Below are positions 1 through 9,990 of a stretch of DNA of 64,000 nucleotides, piece by piece. The stretch is from Acinetobacter sichuanensis (GTDB lineage Bacteria > Pseudomonadota > Gammaproteobacteria > Pseudomonadales > Moraxellaceae): positions 1-64,000 of the forward strand of contig NZ_PYIX02000011.1 of assembly GCF_003024515.2 (NCBI RefSeq), in the 5' to 3' direction. Position 1 is the stretch's first letter, and every line of letters begins with the position of its first letter. A program made the translations under genes and the position numbers. The notes under the pieces were generated by a model. It was not told the DNA's origin. It saw nothing but the letters and a program-made list of their open reading frames with translations, and did no database searches.

Positions 1-1748
1 TTGGACTACTTGGAAATATTGTAGGAGAAAAACGCCCACAGCCTTTTGTAGAAGATACAGCTGTTCCTCCTGAGAATTTGGCAGATTATATTTTAGAATT
101 TAGAGCTTTACTCGATAGTAATGGTCTAGACTATGGAATGTTTGGACATGTGGATGCTGGTGTTCTACATGTACGACCATTATTAGACATGAAGGATGCC
201 CATGCAGCAGAGTTAGTTCAATTGATTAGTGATAAAATAGTTGATCTTACTCATAAATATGGTGGTGTAATTTGGGGTGAACATGGCAAAGGTCTACGTT
301 CAGAATATGCCCCCATTTTTTTTGGTGAATCATATCCATTAATTCAAAAAGTAAAAGCTCTTTTTGACCCTTTAAATAAACTTAATCCAGGTAAAATAGC
401 AACACCTGATACTCAACCAAAAGCAAATTTGATCAAATTGTTAGAAGCTCCATTAAGAGGAAACTTTGATAGACAAATTGCAAGAAAAGACTGGCAAAAA
501 TTTTCCACGACGATGCATTGTAATGGCAATGGTGCTTGTTTTAATTTTGATGTAGATGATCCAATGTGTCCTTCATATAAAGTGACACGTGATCGCATCC
601 ACTCTCCAAAAGGTCGTGCAACATTAATCAAAGAATGGTTACGTCGTGAAAACTCAGAAGAACAAAGTCAGGAATTTGATATCGAAGTTTATGATGCATT
701 ACATGGTTGTTTATCGTGTAAATCTTGTGCTGGTCAATGCCCAGTGAAAGTGGATATTCCTGATAGTAAGGCACGATTTTTACAAAAATATCATGAGAGA
801 TATAGACATTCAATTCGTGATTATTTAATTAGTAATCTTGAGCGCTTTACGCCACTAATGTCTCATTTTTCTGCCTTATATAACTTTTTTCAGAAAATGA
901 AATTAGTTCAAATTGTTCAACGAGACTTATTTAAAGTAGTTGATATCCCTTTATTTCATAGTCAAGCCAAAGCAGATTTATCTGAACTAGGTGCTATTTT
1001 ACTAAATAACGACTTATCAAACTTACCTAAGTCATCAGATAAAGCGGTAATTTTAGTCCAAGATGCATTTACTCGGTATTTCGATACACCTGTATTTATT
1101 GAAACAATTCAATTTATTCGTAAATTGGGTATACAACCTTGTATTTTGCCATATTTCCCAAATGGTAAACCTTTACATGTTCATGGGTTTATTAGAGAGT
1201 TTGAAGACCTCAGATTAAAAGCTTCTTTACTGCTGAATAAAGCTGCTCAAAGCGGCATTCCTTTGGTGGGGATAGATCCAGCAATGACCTTAGTTTATCG
1301 ACAAGAATACAAAACTCAATATGATGGTGAATTACCAGAATATTCTTTTAAAGTCTTAATGTTGCAAGAATGGCTAAAAGAGTGGTTACAATCACATTCG
1401 CTACCGCCTTTACCAATCATTTCTAGTCCAAAATATATTTTAGCAAGTCATTGTACTGAGCGTACACAAGTACCTGCATCGACTGAACAATGGCAATTTA
1501 TTTTTAAAGCTTTTGACATTGAGCTTGAAACAGTGGCTCTAGGATGCTGTGGCATGGCTGGAACTTATGGTCATGAGGCTGAACATCGCCAACTTTCTAC
1601 GCAAATTTATCAACAATCTTGGCAGGAAAAACAAATTGAATATGGACTAAAATTTCTTGTCACAGGTTATTCTTGTCGCAGTCAGATTAAGCGACTTCAG
1701 CAGGAACAGCCTCTTCATCCTATTCAGATTCTGAATCATAGACTTTAA
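1..1748 (+). CDS. ydiJ: FAD-binding and Fe-S-binding oxidoreductase, YdiJ family (5' partial)
   Basis: The reading frame is already open at base 3, so the N-terminal FAD-binding half lies outside the window; about 581 of the roughly 1000 residues usual for the family are visible. The visible part starts in the C-terminal cap of the FAD oxidase (motifs GEKRP, FVEDTAVPPE, FGHVDAGVLHVRP, WGEHGKGLRSEY). A ferredoxin-like Fe-S segment follows (GCLSCKSCAGQCP, a CxxCxxxCP-type cluster), then a CCG-type domain (LGCCGMAGTYGHEAE, GYSCRSQ). YdiJ relatives oxidise D-2-hydroxy acids such as D-2-hydroxyglutarate and pass electrons to the respiratory chain; the substrate here is inferred. A TTG at 78 is only an internal codon, not the start. 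The gene is followed by a clear terminator at 1782 and converges with hisC. Confidence 0.88.
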   Translation, partial: GLLGNIVGEKRPQPFVEDTAVPPENLADYILEFRALLDSNGLDYGMFGHVDAGVLHVRPLLDMKDAHAAELVQLISDKIVDLTHKYGGVIWGEHGKGLRSEYAPIFFGESYPLIQKVKALFDPLNKLNPGKIATPDTQPKANLIKLLEAPLRGNFDRQIARKDWQKFSTTMHCNGNGACFNFDVDDPMCPSYKVTRDRIHSPKGRATLIKEWLRRENSEEQSQEFDIEVYDALHGCLSCKSCAGQCPVKVDIPDSKARFLQKYHERYRHSIRDYLISNLERFTPLMSHFSALYNFFQKMKLVQIVQRDLFKVVDIPLFHSQAKADLSELGAILLNNDLSNLPKSSDKAVILVQDAFTRYFDTPVFIETIQFIRKLGIQPCILPYFPNGKPLHVHGFIREFEDLRLKASLLLNKAAQSGIPLVGIDPAMTLVYRQEYKTQYDGELPEYSFKVLMLQEWLKEWLQSHSLPPLPIISSPKYILASHCTERTQVPASTEQWQFIFKAFDIELETVALGCCGMAGTYGHEAEHRQLSTQIYQQSWQEKQIEYGLKFLVTGYSCRSQIKRLQQEQPLHPIQILNHRL

Positions 1749-1781
1749 ACTATTTAATTTCAGCCTGCTATTGCTTATATC

Positions 1782-1806
1782 CTCGGGCTAAATCCCGAGT
1801 TTTATA
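1782..1806 (+). terminator. Rho-independent terminator of ydiJ
   Basis: A perfect 6-bp stem CTCGGG / CCCGAG with a 6-nt loop (1782-1799) is followed at once by TTTTAT. It lies 33 bp after the ydiJ stop and faces the convergent hisC gene. Confidence 0.8.
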
Positions 1807-1914
1807 CTTCAATGGATAAAATAAATTTCAGATCGCTTTGTCAGCAACAAAGCTATTTGATTAAAAAATCAATTGATCAATATCGTTTTTAGTGCATTAA
1901 CTAATCGCATATTA

Positions 1915-2976
1915 TCATTCAATGTGCCAATAACTAATACGTAAATATTGATTGATTCTTGGCTGATTAAAGTGCCTAATTAAGATATTTTGTTGCTTTA
2001 ATTGTTGTGCAAGATGTTTTGCATCTGTATTTGGATGATGAACAAAAATGAAATTTGCCTTAGATGGAAGAATTTGAAATCCTAATTGCTCTAGTTCATG
2101 AATTAAGAACTCCCTGTTCTCAATAATTTGTTGACAACATTGTTCAAAATAACTTTGGTCTTCAAAAGAGGCTGATGCTGCTGCAATGGCAATTTGGTCA
2201 ACTGTAAAAGAGTTGAAACAGTTTTTAACACTATCTAAAGCATGAATAAGATGAGCTTGGGCGATTGCAAATCCAACTCTTAATCCTGCTAATGAGCGAG
2301 ATTTAGAGGTCGTTTGGCATACAACTAAATTATCATAATGAGGAATAAGTTCAACTGCAGACTGTGCTCCAAAATCTATATAAGCTTCATCAATGACCAC
2401 TACACTGTTCTGATTTAATTTTAAAATTTCTTCAATTTGCACTAATTCGAGAGCAATTCCAGTTGGAGCATTTGGGTTTGCGATAATAATACCGCAATTT
2501 TCTTGATCATAATCTTGAGGTTGTATCTGAAAATTTGCATTTACAGGTATAGCAATTGCATTCAAACAATAAAACTGTTTGTAAACAGGATAAAAACTAT
2601 AACTAATATCTGGGTACAGAATAGATTTAGCTGGGTGGCTAAAGAAAGCTTTATAAATAAAGGCTAATACTTCATCTGAACCATTTCCTACAAAGACCTG
2701 ATTAATATCTACATGTTGTTGTTGTGCAATGTTAGCTCTAAGCATTTTTACATCAGGATCTGGATATAATCTTAAACAATCTGCTGAGTTAGAAAGGAGT
2801 TGTTGTATGGCTTTAGCAACTTGAGGTGACGGAGGATATGGGTTTTCATTGGTATTGAGTTTTAAGGTATAGTCATTCTTTGATTGTTCACCAGATACAT
2901 AAGGCTGTAATGTACGTATATTAGGACTCAAAAAACGTATAGGATCTGAGCTATATTGATGATCAATAACTTCCAT
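1915..2976 (-). CDS. hisC: Histidinol-phosphate aminotransferase-like PLP enzyme
   Basis: A fold-type I aminotransferase of the HisC family, about 353 residues. Visible motifs are LNTNENPYPPSP near the N-terminus, FVGNGSDEVL, NPNAPTG, the VIDEAYIDF block and the PLP lysine in SKSRSLAGLRVGFA. HisC converts histidinol phosphate and 2-oxoglutarate to imidazole-acetol phosphate and glutamate. It stands alone here, away from other his genes, so it may be a second copy acting on another amino acid. The frame is open from a TTG at 3006, but AGGAG lies 8 bases before the ATG at 2976, which is preferred. It is convergent with ydiJ. Confidence 0.82.
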   Translation of the reverse strand: MEVIDHQYSSDPIRFLSPNIRTLQPYVSGEQSKNDYTLKLNTNENPYPPSPQVAKAIQQLLSNSADCLRLYPDPDVKMLRANIAQQQHVDINQVFVGNGSDEVLAFIYKAFFSHPAKSILYPDISYSFYPVYKQFYCLNAIAIPVNANFQIQPQDYDQENCGIIIANPNAPTGIALELVQIEEILKLNQNSVVVIDEAYIDFGAQSAVELIPHYDNLVVCQTTSKSRSLAGLRVGFAIAQAHLIHALDSVKNCFNSFTVDQIAIAAASASFEDQSYFEQCCQQIIENREFLIHELEQLGFQILPSKANFIFVHHPNTDAKHLAQQLKQQNILIRHFNQPRINQYLRISYWHIE

Positions 2977-3006
2977 TACAAAGACTCCTGATTCTACTAA
3001 GTTCAA

Positions 3007-3452
3007 TTGAAAACAATGTAATTATAAAAGAATAGAGTTAATGTGGATGAATAATTTAAATTCCATTTACGATGAAGATTATTCCTTTTTTTCATAAATT
3101 TCATAATCTTACTATGACATCGAGTTCTATTAATCAAGGAGATATATTGAAGTTAAAACAGGTCTACAACCTGTAATATGAGTCAATATTTGATTTGTTC
3201 AATGAAGTAAATAACAGCAACTCAATGATCACAAATGTTTGATAATGATGTGAGATAAGATCAATTGACTCCATTTCTGATAAAAAATTAACCTAGACTA
3301 GATTCGTGTTGATCATTCAGTATGATATAAGGCGTAAAGAAAGTAGAATTAGTGTTGGTGCTTTGATTTTATTATCTTGTTGTTTTTTATAAAATCAGTG
3401 TCAATACCTCCTAATACTCAGCATTTTATTTTTTGAATATATAAGTTTGAAA
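3007..3452. other. Intergenic region upstream of hisC
   Basis: About 450 bp of A+T-rich sequence with no plausible gene on either strand. It should hold the hisC promoter, but no box stands out. A short inverted repeat (ACAGGT / ACCTGT, 5-nt loop, 3158-3174) has no U-tract and no clear role. Confidence 0.5.
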
Positions 3453-3493
3453 TAAAAATCCGCAGCTTAAATTTTGATTCTTTAGCTACGGAT
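3453..3493 (-). terminator. Terminator of the hydantoinase-type operon
   Basis: On the minus strand, just after the aldehyde dehydrogenase stop, ATCCGTAGCT pairs with AGCTGCGGAT (10 bp, one G-U pair, 16-nt loop) and is followed by TTTTTATTT. It marks the 3' end of the seven-gene operon. Confidence 0.78.
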
Positions 3494-3497
3494 AAAT

Positions 3498-4946
3498 TTA
3501 GAGCCCTAAACACATATATTTGATTTCTATATAATCTTCAATGCCATATTTAGAACCTTCCCGTCCAAGACCAGAGGATTTAATTCCACCAAAAGGAGCA
3601 ACTTCTGTTGCCAAAACTCCAACATTAACACCAACCATTCCATATTCTAGAGCTTCGTATACATTCCAAATTCGACCAACATCTCGCGAATAGATATAGC
3701 ATGCTAATCCAAACTCAGTATCATTGGCTGCTTCTATCACATCCTGTTCTGATACAAATTTAAAGACAGGTGCCACAGGTCCAAAAATTTCTTCTCGGGC
3801 AACTCGCATATCTACATTCACATTTGTGAGTAAGGTTGGCTCGAAGAAAGAACCACCTAACGAATGTCGCTTGCCACCAACTAAAATTTCTGCCCCCTGA
3901 TTGACAGCCTCATCTACTAAAATTTGCGTGTTTTGTGCTGCCTTTTCATCAATCATCGGACCAATAATTGTTTCAAGTTCAATCCCATTGCCAACAGGTA
4001 ATGCAGCAATACGTTGAGCAAATTTTGTGACAAATTGCTCATAGACATCTTCCTGTACATAGAAGCGATTTGCACAAACACAAGTTTGTCCTGCATTACG
4101 ATACTTTGCAATTAAAGCACCCTCGACTGCAGCATCAATATCTGCATCATTAAATACAATAAATGGTGCGTTACCACCTAATTCCATGGTGACTTTCTTC
4201 ATGGTTTCAGCACATTGCCGCATGAGCTGAATACCAATCGGTGTCGACCCTGTAAATGATAATTTACGAACAATAGGATTTGAGGTTAGTTCACCTCCTA
4301 TTTCACTAGACTTACCCGTTACAACATTGATTACACCAGCTGGAATACCTGCTTGTTCAGCCAATGCAACTAATGCTAATGCAGAATATGGGGTTTGACT
4401 TGCAGGCTTTAGTACCATTGTACAACCAGCCGCTAATGCAGGCGCAGCCTTTCGTGTAATCATTGCTGATGGAAAATTCCATGGTGTAATTGCAGCGCAA
4501 ACGCCTATAGGCTCTTTTGTAACAATAAGACGGCGACCTTTTTGATTTGATGGAATTACATCCCCATAAATCCGTTTACCCTCTTCTGCAAACCATTCTA
4601 AGTAAGAGGCAGCAAAACTAATCTCACCACGTGACTCAAATAGAGGCTTGCCCTGTTCCATCGTCATAATTTTTGCAAGATCTTCCTGATTTTCAATAAT
4701 TAATTTATGCCAAGCTAATAGTTTTCGCGCTCTTTCTTGAGCTGTTAGATTTCTCCATTCGGGTAAGGCACGTTCAGCAGCTTCAATCGCTAACTGAGTT
4801 TCCTTAGTTCCCATATTTGGAATTGTACCAATTTTTTCCTGTGTTGCAGGATTAAAAACATCAACATTGAGACCAGAAATTGCATCACACCACTGACCAT
4901 CAATAAAACATTGTGTTTTAAATAAAGTAGTATTAGAAACTTTCAT
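3498..4946 (-). CDS. NAD(P)-dependent succinate-semialdehyde dehydrogenase-type aldehyde dehydrogenase
   Basis: A full-length (482 aa) aldehyde dehydrogenase of the GabD-like class. It shows PWNFPSAMITRK (cofactor site), MELGGNAPFIVF with the general-base Glu, and NAGQTCVCANR with the catalytic Cys; the end has the usual GGIKSSGLGREGSKYG signature. Family members oxidise semialdehydes such as succinate semialdehyde. It is the last gene of the operon, just after the ThDP enzyme, so its likely job is oxidising the aldehyde left by 2-oxo acid decarboxylation; that role is inferred. A gabD name would be possible but the substrate is unknown. Confidence 0.88.
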   Translation of the reverse strand: MKVSNTTLFKTQCFIDGQWCDAISGLNVDVFNPATQEKIGTIPNMGTKETQLAIEAAERALPEWRNLTAQERARKLLAWHKLIIENQEDLAKIMTMEQGKPLFESRGEISFAASYLEWFAEEGKRIYGDVIPSNQKGRRLIVTKEPIGVCAAITPWNFPSAMITRKAAPALAAGCTMVLKPASQTPYSALALVALAEQAGIPAGVINVVTGKSSEIGGELTSNPIVRKLSFTGSTPIGIQLMRQCAETMKKVTMELGGNAPFIVFNDADIDAAVEGALIAKYRNAGQTCVCANRFYVQEDVYEQFVTKFAQRIAALPVGNGIELETIIGPMIDEKAAQNTQILVDEAVNQGAEILVGGKRHSLGGSFFEPTLLTNVNVDMRVAREEIFGPVAPVFKFVSEQDVIEAANDTEFGLACYIYSRDVGRIWNVYEALEYGMVGVNVGVLATEVAPFGGIKSSGLGREGSKYGIEDYIEIKYMCLGL

Positions 4947-5015
4947 TATTGTAAGTCACTCATCAAAGTTCGTTATGAATAGCACAGTGATCTGCATGAC
5001 TGTGCTTTGTTCTGT

Positions 5016-6701
5016 TTAACGTGATGCAAGTGCATTTTCACGAATTTGCGTTAAACTCATTTTCGGTGTTAATGCTTCAGGATCAATTTGAATTTCAATT
5101 AAAGAAGGTCGTCCTGAATTTTGGCAGCGCTCAAATGCTGGAACAAACTGCTCAGTTTCGTTCACAGTTTCTGAATGAAAACCAAACGCAGCAGCAAATA
5201 CAGCAAAGTCAGGATTAAATAATTCTGTACCTGACACACGTCCAGGATATGCACGCTCTTGATGCATACGAATTGTTCCATACATTCCATTATTTACAAC
5301 AATAACCACTAAATTTGCACCATAATGAGCTGCAGTCGCTAATTCTTGACCATTCATCAAGAAGCATCCGTCACCAGCGAATGCGATAACCATTCGTTCT
5401 GGATAAGTTAGCTTTGCTGCAACTGCTGCTGGTACCCCATATCCCATAGAACCATTGGTTGGACCTAGTAATGTTCTGAATTTACGGTGTTGATAGCCAC
5501 GGTGTATCCATCCCGTATAATTACCAGCACCACAAGTTAAAATACTGTCATCTGGTAATTGTTCATTGAGCCATTCAATAATTTTACCCATTTGTACTGA
5601 ACCAGGCGCTGTTGGAAATGTACAACCTTCCAAATATTCCTCATTCAATGAATGCACTAGGGTATTGAAATATGATGGCTTAATTGCTGGTAATTCAGCT
5701 AACTGAGCACTTATTTTCTGCATCCCAGCATTAATACCTAAAGTTGGTTGATAAACTCGACCTAACTCCTCAATACCTAAATGTACATGTACTAATTTTT
5801 GCTTTGGTGTTGGAATATCTACTAAGCTATAACTACCAGTCGTCATTTCACCCAATCGCGCACCGAGTACAATTAAGAGATCTGAATTTTTAACCGCATT
5901 TTGTAGAGCTGGTCCAGCAGCTAGCCCCAAATTACCAATATATTGTGATAATTTATTATCCACTAAATCCTGACAACGAAATGATGCTGCAACTGGTAAA
6001 TTCTGAGTTTCAATAAATTGACGAATATTTTCTACCGCAGCTTCATTCCAACCACCACCACCTAACACTACTAATGGTTTTTCTGCCTCTTTAATTAACT
6101 GTTGTAATTCAAGTAATTCTGCATTAGATGCTGATGGCTCGATATGTTTTGCAGGTAGTGCATCTGCAACATGGACAATATCTGTCAACATATCTTCAGG
6201 CAGTGCAACGACTACTGGACCCGGTCGACCATTCATAGCACGATAGAAAGCTTGATTAATCAATTCAGGTAAACGCTTTGCATCATCTACTTGAACAATC
6301 CATTTAGCCATTTCACCAAACATTCGACGATAATCAATTTCTTGGAAAGCTTCACGATCGATTTGATCACGAGCAACTTGCCCAATAAACAGAATCATTG
6401 GCGTTGAATCTTGAAATCCCGTATGAATACCTACAGATGCATTTGTAGCACCAGGACCACGTGTAACAAAGCAAATACCCGGTTTACCTGTAAGCTTGCC
6501 ATAAGCTTCTGCCATATAAGCAGCGCCACCTTCTTGGCGACATACAATTAAATCAATATCTTCTTTTACATCATGTAAGGCATCTAATACCGCTAAGTAA
6601 CTTTCACCAGGTACACAGAAAGCTCTTTCAACACCATTTACCAATAAGGCATCAACTAACACCTGACCGCCTGTACGACCAACTTTATTTTCAATAGTCA
6701 T
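5016..6701 (-). CDS. Thiamine diphosphate enzyme, acetolactate synthase-like
   Basis: A 561-residue three-domain ThDP enzyme of the IlvB/benzoylformate-decarboxylase superfamily. The N-terminal Pyr domain has the activating Glu in CRQEGGAAYMAEAYGKL. The C-terminal PP domain has the metal/ThDP motif GDGCFLMNGQE ending in VVNNGMYG. No small regulatory subunit gene is adjacent and the neighbours are catabolic, so a 2-oxo acid decarboxylase or lyase role is more likely than valine/isoleucine synthesis. It lies between the FAD oxidoreductase (24 bp gap) and the aldehyde dehydrogenase, consistent with making an aldehyde from a 2-oxo acid. The exact substrate cannot be read from the sequence. Confidence 0.85.
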   Translation of the reverse strand: MTIENKVGRTGGQVLVDALLVNGVERAFCVPGESYLAVLDALHDVKEDIDLIVCRQEGGAAYMAEAYGKLTGKPGICFVTRGPGATNASVGIHTGFQDSTPMILFIGQVARDQIDREAFQEIDYRRMFGEMAKWIVQVDDAKRLPELINQAFYRAMNGRPGPVVVALPEDMLTDIVHVADALPAKHIEPSASNAELLELQQLIKEAEKPLVVLGGGGWNEAAVENIRQFIETQNLPVAASFRCQDLVDNKLSQYIGNLGLAAGPALQNAVKNSDLLIVLGARLGEMTTGSYSLVDIPTPKQKLVHVHLGIEELGRVYQPTLGINAGMQKISAQLAELPAIKPSYFNTLVHSLNEEYLEGCTFPTAPGSVQMGKIIEWLNEQLPDDSILTCGAGNYTGWIHRGYQHRKFRTLLGPTNGSMGYGVPAAVAAKLTYPERMVIAFAGDGCFLMNGQELATAAHYGANLVVIVVNNGMYGTIRMHQERAYPGRVSGTELFNPDFAVFAAAFGFHSETVNETEQFVPAFERCQNSGRPSLIEIQIDPEALTPKMSLTQIRENALASR

Positions 6702-6724
6702 TTATAATATCTCTCAATCAGGTT

Positions 6725-7933
6725 TTAAATTACAGAATCTTCAAGGAATGGACGATTTTCAATGACACGTTGGAAAGAAAGTGGACTTAAATCTAAAGCC
6801 CGGTAATTACCATAAGTAATAAGCTCACTTAATCCACGCCCGATCGCTGGAGCTTGTTGTAATCCATGACCACTAAAGCCATTACAGAACAAGAAGTTAT
6901 CTACTTCATTATGAGGTCCAACAATTGCATTGTGATCTAAAACACAATAGTCATAATGACCTGCCCATGAGTTTACGACTTTAATTGCTTCAAATGCGGG
7001 TACACGTTCAGCTAAGATTGGCCATACTTCTTCATCAAATTCTTCATGCAATACGCCAAAGTCCTCTGGATCTACTTCTGGATCAACCTTAGGATAAGTG
7101 CCCCCTAAATAGAACTGACCTTCTGGACGGAAAAAGACACCTGTTGGATCAATTGTTAAAGGGACATTCCCCTCTAAGGGTGTTCGGCATGCAAATACAA
7201 AAAGTGAGCGACGACGCGGTTCAACCGGAATTTCTAGTCCTGCCATGCGAGCAACTTTAGCTCCGCGTGTTCCCGCACAATTGACTAAAGTTCCACAACC
7301 GACCACATCACCATTTTTAAGGCATATACCTTTAATCTTATTGCCCTCTCGGATGATATCTACAACCTCATTCTCGATATACTCAACTCCCAAAGAGCGT
7401 GCTTTGCGACGGAAACCATTTACCATTCCATAGTTATCAAACCAGCCCTCATCAGCACGCCCAAAAGTTGCACCTTTAAGACTTTCGGTATTCACCCATG
7501 GGAATTTTTGTTTTAATTGCTCAACATCTAATAAATCAATTTGGGCACCATTCTCAATTTGTGTGTTATGCAAACGCTTAAGTACATCAAATCCTTTATC
7601 ATCAGCTAAGAATAAATATCCATTCTCATGAAAAGTTAAATCTGGCTTATCATCATCAACTTGCATAGTTTCATGAAAATTACGGATAAAATCAGCACCG
7701 TATTTTGAAATTTGAATATTGATTGGGTTAGAAAACTGTACACGAATTGAACTACTCGATAACGCAGTTGCAGATTGTGCATAGGTTGGATCACGCTCAA
7801 TTACTAATATTGAACCATTAAAATCTGGATTATTTGCAAGAAAGTACGCAGTAGAACTACCGTTTACTGCACCACCAACAATAATGACATCATAGTTTGG
7901 TTTTTTTGCTGTTGTAGCCATGGCTATATTCAC
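6725..7933 (-). CDS. FAD-dependent amino acid/amine oxidoreductase (DAO family)
   Basis: A 402-residue flavoprotein of the DAO/DadA/glycine oxidase superfamily. The N-terminus carries the FAD-binding beta-alpha-beta motif VIIVGGAVNGSSTAYFL and the C-terminus the second flavin motif in NGFSGHGLQQAPAIGRGLSEL. The family oxidises the C-N bond of amino acids or N-methyl amino acids to imino acids, giving 2-oxo acids after hydrolysis. In this operon it would sit between cyclic amide opening and decarboxylation. The start is the ATG at 7931-7933; an in-frame second ATG (MAMATT region) lies 4 codons later and cannot be excluded. Confidence 0.83.
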   Translation of the reverse strand: MNIAMATTAKKPNYDVIIVGGAVNGSSTAYFLANNPDFNGSILVIERDPTYAQSATALSSSSIRVQFSNPINIQISKYGADFIRNFHETMQVDDDKPDLTFHENGYLFLADDKGFDVLKRLHNTQIENGAQIDLLDVEQLKQKFPWVNTESLKGATFGRADEGWFDNYGMVNGFRRKARSLGVEYIENEVVDIIREGNKIKGICLKNGDVVGCGTLVNCAGTRGAKVARMAGLEIPVEPRRRSLFVFACRTPLEGNVPLTIDPTGVFFRPEGQFYLGGTYPKVDPEVDPEDFGVLHEEFDEEVWPILAERVPAFEAIKVVNSWAGHYDYCVLDHNAIVGPHNEVDNFLFCNGFSGHGLQQAPAIGRGLSELITYGNYRALDLSPLSFQRVIENRPFLEDSVI

Positions 7934-7953
7934 CTTAAATCTTTTTCTGAATG

Positions 7954-8766
7954 TTATGTCTTATCTTCAAAATGACCAGCACCCGCAAATGCACCACCGT
8001 GATAACGTGCTGCTGCATCATTCGGATCTAAAGGTGGATGATTTGTAAATACTTTCTCTCGGTAATTATCAGCACTATCTTCAGGAATGTATCCAAGCGA
8101 AGATGCAAAACGGTTGTCCCATAACGTTTCACGATTATTAGACATACCATATACAATCATATGTGCCACACGAGGTGCCTGCATTGCCCTCACTACAATT
8201 TGAGTAAAATCCTTAAAAGATAACCAAGTTGCTAGCATTCTTCGATCAAGAGGCTCTTCAAATGAAGAACCGATACGAATATTGACTGACTCAATAGCAA
8301 ATTTATCCCAATAATAACGACCCAAATCTTCTGCAAAACATTTACTCAAACCATATAAACTATCAGGACGATGAGCAACAGTCGCATCAATAGTTTCAGT
8401 ACGATCATAAAAGCCAATAGCATGATTTGAACTGGTATAAATAACTCGTTTAACACCATGTTGGCGTGCTGCTTCATAGATATTGTATGTACCGCGAATG
8501 TTACCTTGTAGTATTAGTTCAAACGTGTTTTCAACAGGTACACCACCTGCATGAATAATTAAATCAACGTCTTTGGCTAAAGGTAAAACATGTTCAAAAT
8601 CTGCCAAATCACAACAGATACCCTCTTCATGTTCAGCTAAATCACCCAAAGGTGCGATATCCGTTAATCGTAAAATCTCGGCATAATCTTTCAAAGCCTC
8701 ACGCAAAACACGCCCTAAACGTCCTGCCGCACCTGTAATTAAAATTCGTTTGAATTGTTTAGCCAT
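7954..8766 (-). CDS. NAD-dependent epimerase/dehydratase, uronate dehydrogenase-like
   Basis: A 270-residue extended-SDR protein. It has the Rossmann motif GAAGRLGRVL, the SSNHAIGFY block and the active-site pair in SLYGLSKCFAEDL (YxxxK). Together with RIGSSFEEPLDRRMLATWLS and YGMSNN these features closely resemble uronate dehydrogenase (Udh), which oxidises D-galacturonate or D-glucuronate to the lactone with NAD. A uronate-type enzyme is unexpected among amino acid and amide enzymes, so it may act on another hydroxy or cyclic substrate of this pathway. The gap to the aminotransferase gene is 21 bp. Confidence 0.8.
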   Translation of the reverse strand: MAKQFKRILITGAAGRLGRVLREALKDYAEILRLTDIAPLGDLAEHEEGICCDLADFEHVLPLAKDVDLIIHAGGVPVENTFELILQGNIRGTYNIYEAARQHGVKRVIYTSSNHAIGFYDRTETIDATVAHRPDSLYGLSKCFAEDLGRYYWDKFAIESVNIRIGSSFEEPLDRRMLATWLSFKDFTQIVVRAMQAPRVAHMIVYGMSNNRETLWDNRFASSLGYIPEDSADNYREKVFTNHPPLDPNDAAARYHGGAFAGAGHFEDKT

Positions 8767-8787
8767 GTTATGTACTCCAAATGTAAT

Positions 8788-9990
8788 TTATACGAGTGCT
8801 GCTAGTGCAGAACGCAATTGCGTTAACGCTTGTTGCAGTTTTTTCTGGGATGTTGCAAATGACAAGCGAATATAAGGTTCTATCCCAAATGCAACGCCAG
8901 GTATAGTTGCTACTTTTCCTTCTTGTAGTAGATAGTTAGCTAAATCGGTATCATTTTTGATTACATCACCCTTAGGCGTTTTTTTACCAATAAATCCTTC
9001 ACATTTAGGAAAAGCATAAAACGCACCTTCTGGCATCTTTAATTCTAATCCTTTGATTTCGGAAAGAGCTTGAGTCACCATCTGACCACGTTCACGGTAT
9101 TCTTTTGTTGATTCAGCAATGAAATCTTGAGGACCGTTCAAAGCAGCAATTGCAGCCTGTTGAGATACTGAAGAAGGACAAGTTGTTGTTTGAGACTGCA
9201 TTTTATTCATTGCAGCTATTAATTCTTTTGGTCCTGCAGCATATCCTAGACGGAAGCCAGTCATTGCATACGCTTTAGAAACACCATTTACAATTAATGT
9301 GCGGTTTTTAAGTGTAGGACATGCTTCTGCGAATGAAACAAATGGCTTATCACTCAATATGATATGTTCATAAATTTCATCAGATAAAATGAAAATATTC
9401 GGATGACGCTCAAGTACCTTTCCTAATGCTGCTAATTCATCTTTACTATAAATTACACCTGTCGGATTACTTGGAGAATTCAACATTATCCAACGCGTTT
9501 TAGAAGTAATTGCTTGTTCTAACTGTTCAGGTTGAACTTTAAAATTTTGTTCAGTTCCACATGATAAAACCTTTGGTACTCCACCATTTAGTAAAGCCAT
9601 ATCTGTATAAGAAACCCAATATGGTGCTGGTGTAATGACTTCATCACCCGATTCTAAGGTCGCTAAGAATGCATTGAAAATAATTTGTTTAGCGCCATTC
9701 CCAATACAAATTTCATCTTGAGAATAATCTAAGTTATTATCTCTTTTAAATTTTTCTACAATTGCATCACGAAGCTCGGAATAACCATTTGGTGCAGTAT
9801 ATAAATGATGCCCATCAAGCATTGCTTTGTATGCAGCATCTACCACATGAGTGGGTGTGGAGAAATCTGGTTCTCCTAAACTTAAATTAATAACTGGCTC
9901 ACCTGCTGCTGCCATCTGTTTTGCTAAAACAGAAACTACCATACTTGGGGAACTCTTTACTTTTTGTACTCGAGTACTTTGAAATTGCAT
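8788..9990 (-). CDS. PLP-dependent aminotransferase, class I/II (AspC-like)
   Basis: A 400-residue fold-type I aminotransferase of the aspartate aminotransferase I-gamma type. Motifs are LSLGEPDFSTP near the N-terminus, NSPSNPTG, the PLP lysine in VNGVSKAYAMTGFRLGYAAGP, and the C-terminal Arg in PYIRLSFATS that binds the substrate carboxylate. Its start codon overlaps the hyuB stop by one base (TAATG), so translation is probably coupled to hyuB. It likely moves an amino group between a pathway amino acid and 2-oxoglutarate, oxaloacetate or pyruvate; the acceptor is unknown. Confidence 0.87.
   Translation of the reverse strand: MQFQSTRVQKVKSSPSMVVSVLAKQMAAAGEPVINLSLGEPDFSTPTHVVDAAYKAMLDGHHLYTAPNGYSELRDAIVEKFKRDNNLDYSQDEICIGNGAKQIIFNAFLATLESGDEVITPAPYWVSYTDMALLNGGVPKVLSCGTEQNFKVQPEQLEQAITSKTRWIMLNSPSNPTGVIYSKDELAALGKVLERHPNIFILSDEIYEHIILSDKPFVSFAEACPTLKNRTLIVNGVSKAYAMTGFRLGYAAGPKELIAAMNKMQSQTTTCPSSVSQQAAIAALNGPQDFIAESTKEYRERGQMVTQALSEIKGLELKMPEGAFYAFPKCEGFIGKKTPKGDVIKNDTDLANYLLQEGKVATIPGVAFGIEPYIRLSFATSQKKLQQALTQLRSALAALV

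Noticed and set aside
413..813. Minus-strand open frames of 61-72 codons inside ydiJ
   Set aside because: They lie wholly inside a well-supported plus-strand gene and encode no recognisable protein; shadow frames.
3498..4946. Aldehyde dehydrogenase as the missing dmpC
   Set aside because: It belongs to the hydantoinase-type operon 25 kb away and resembles succinate-semialdehyde dehydrogenases, not 2-hydroxymuconate semialdehyde dehydrogenases.
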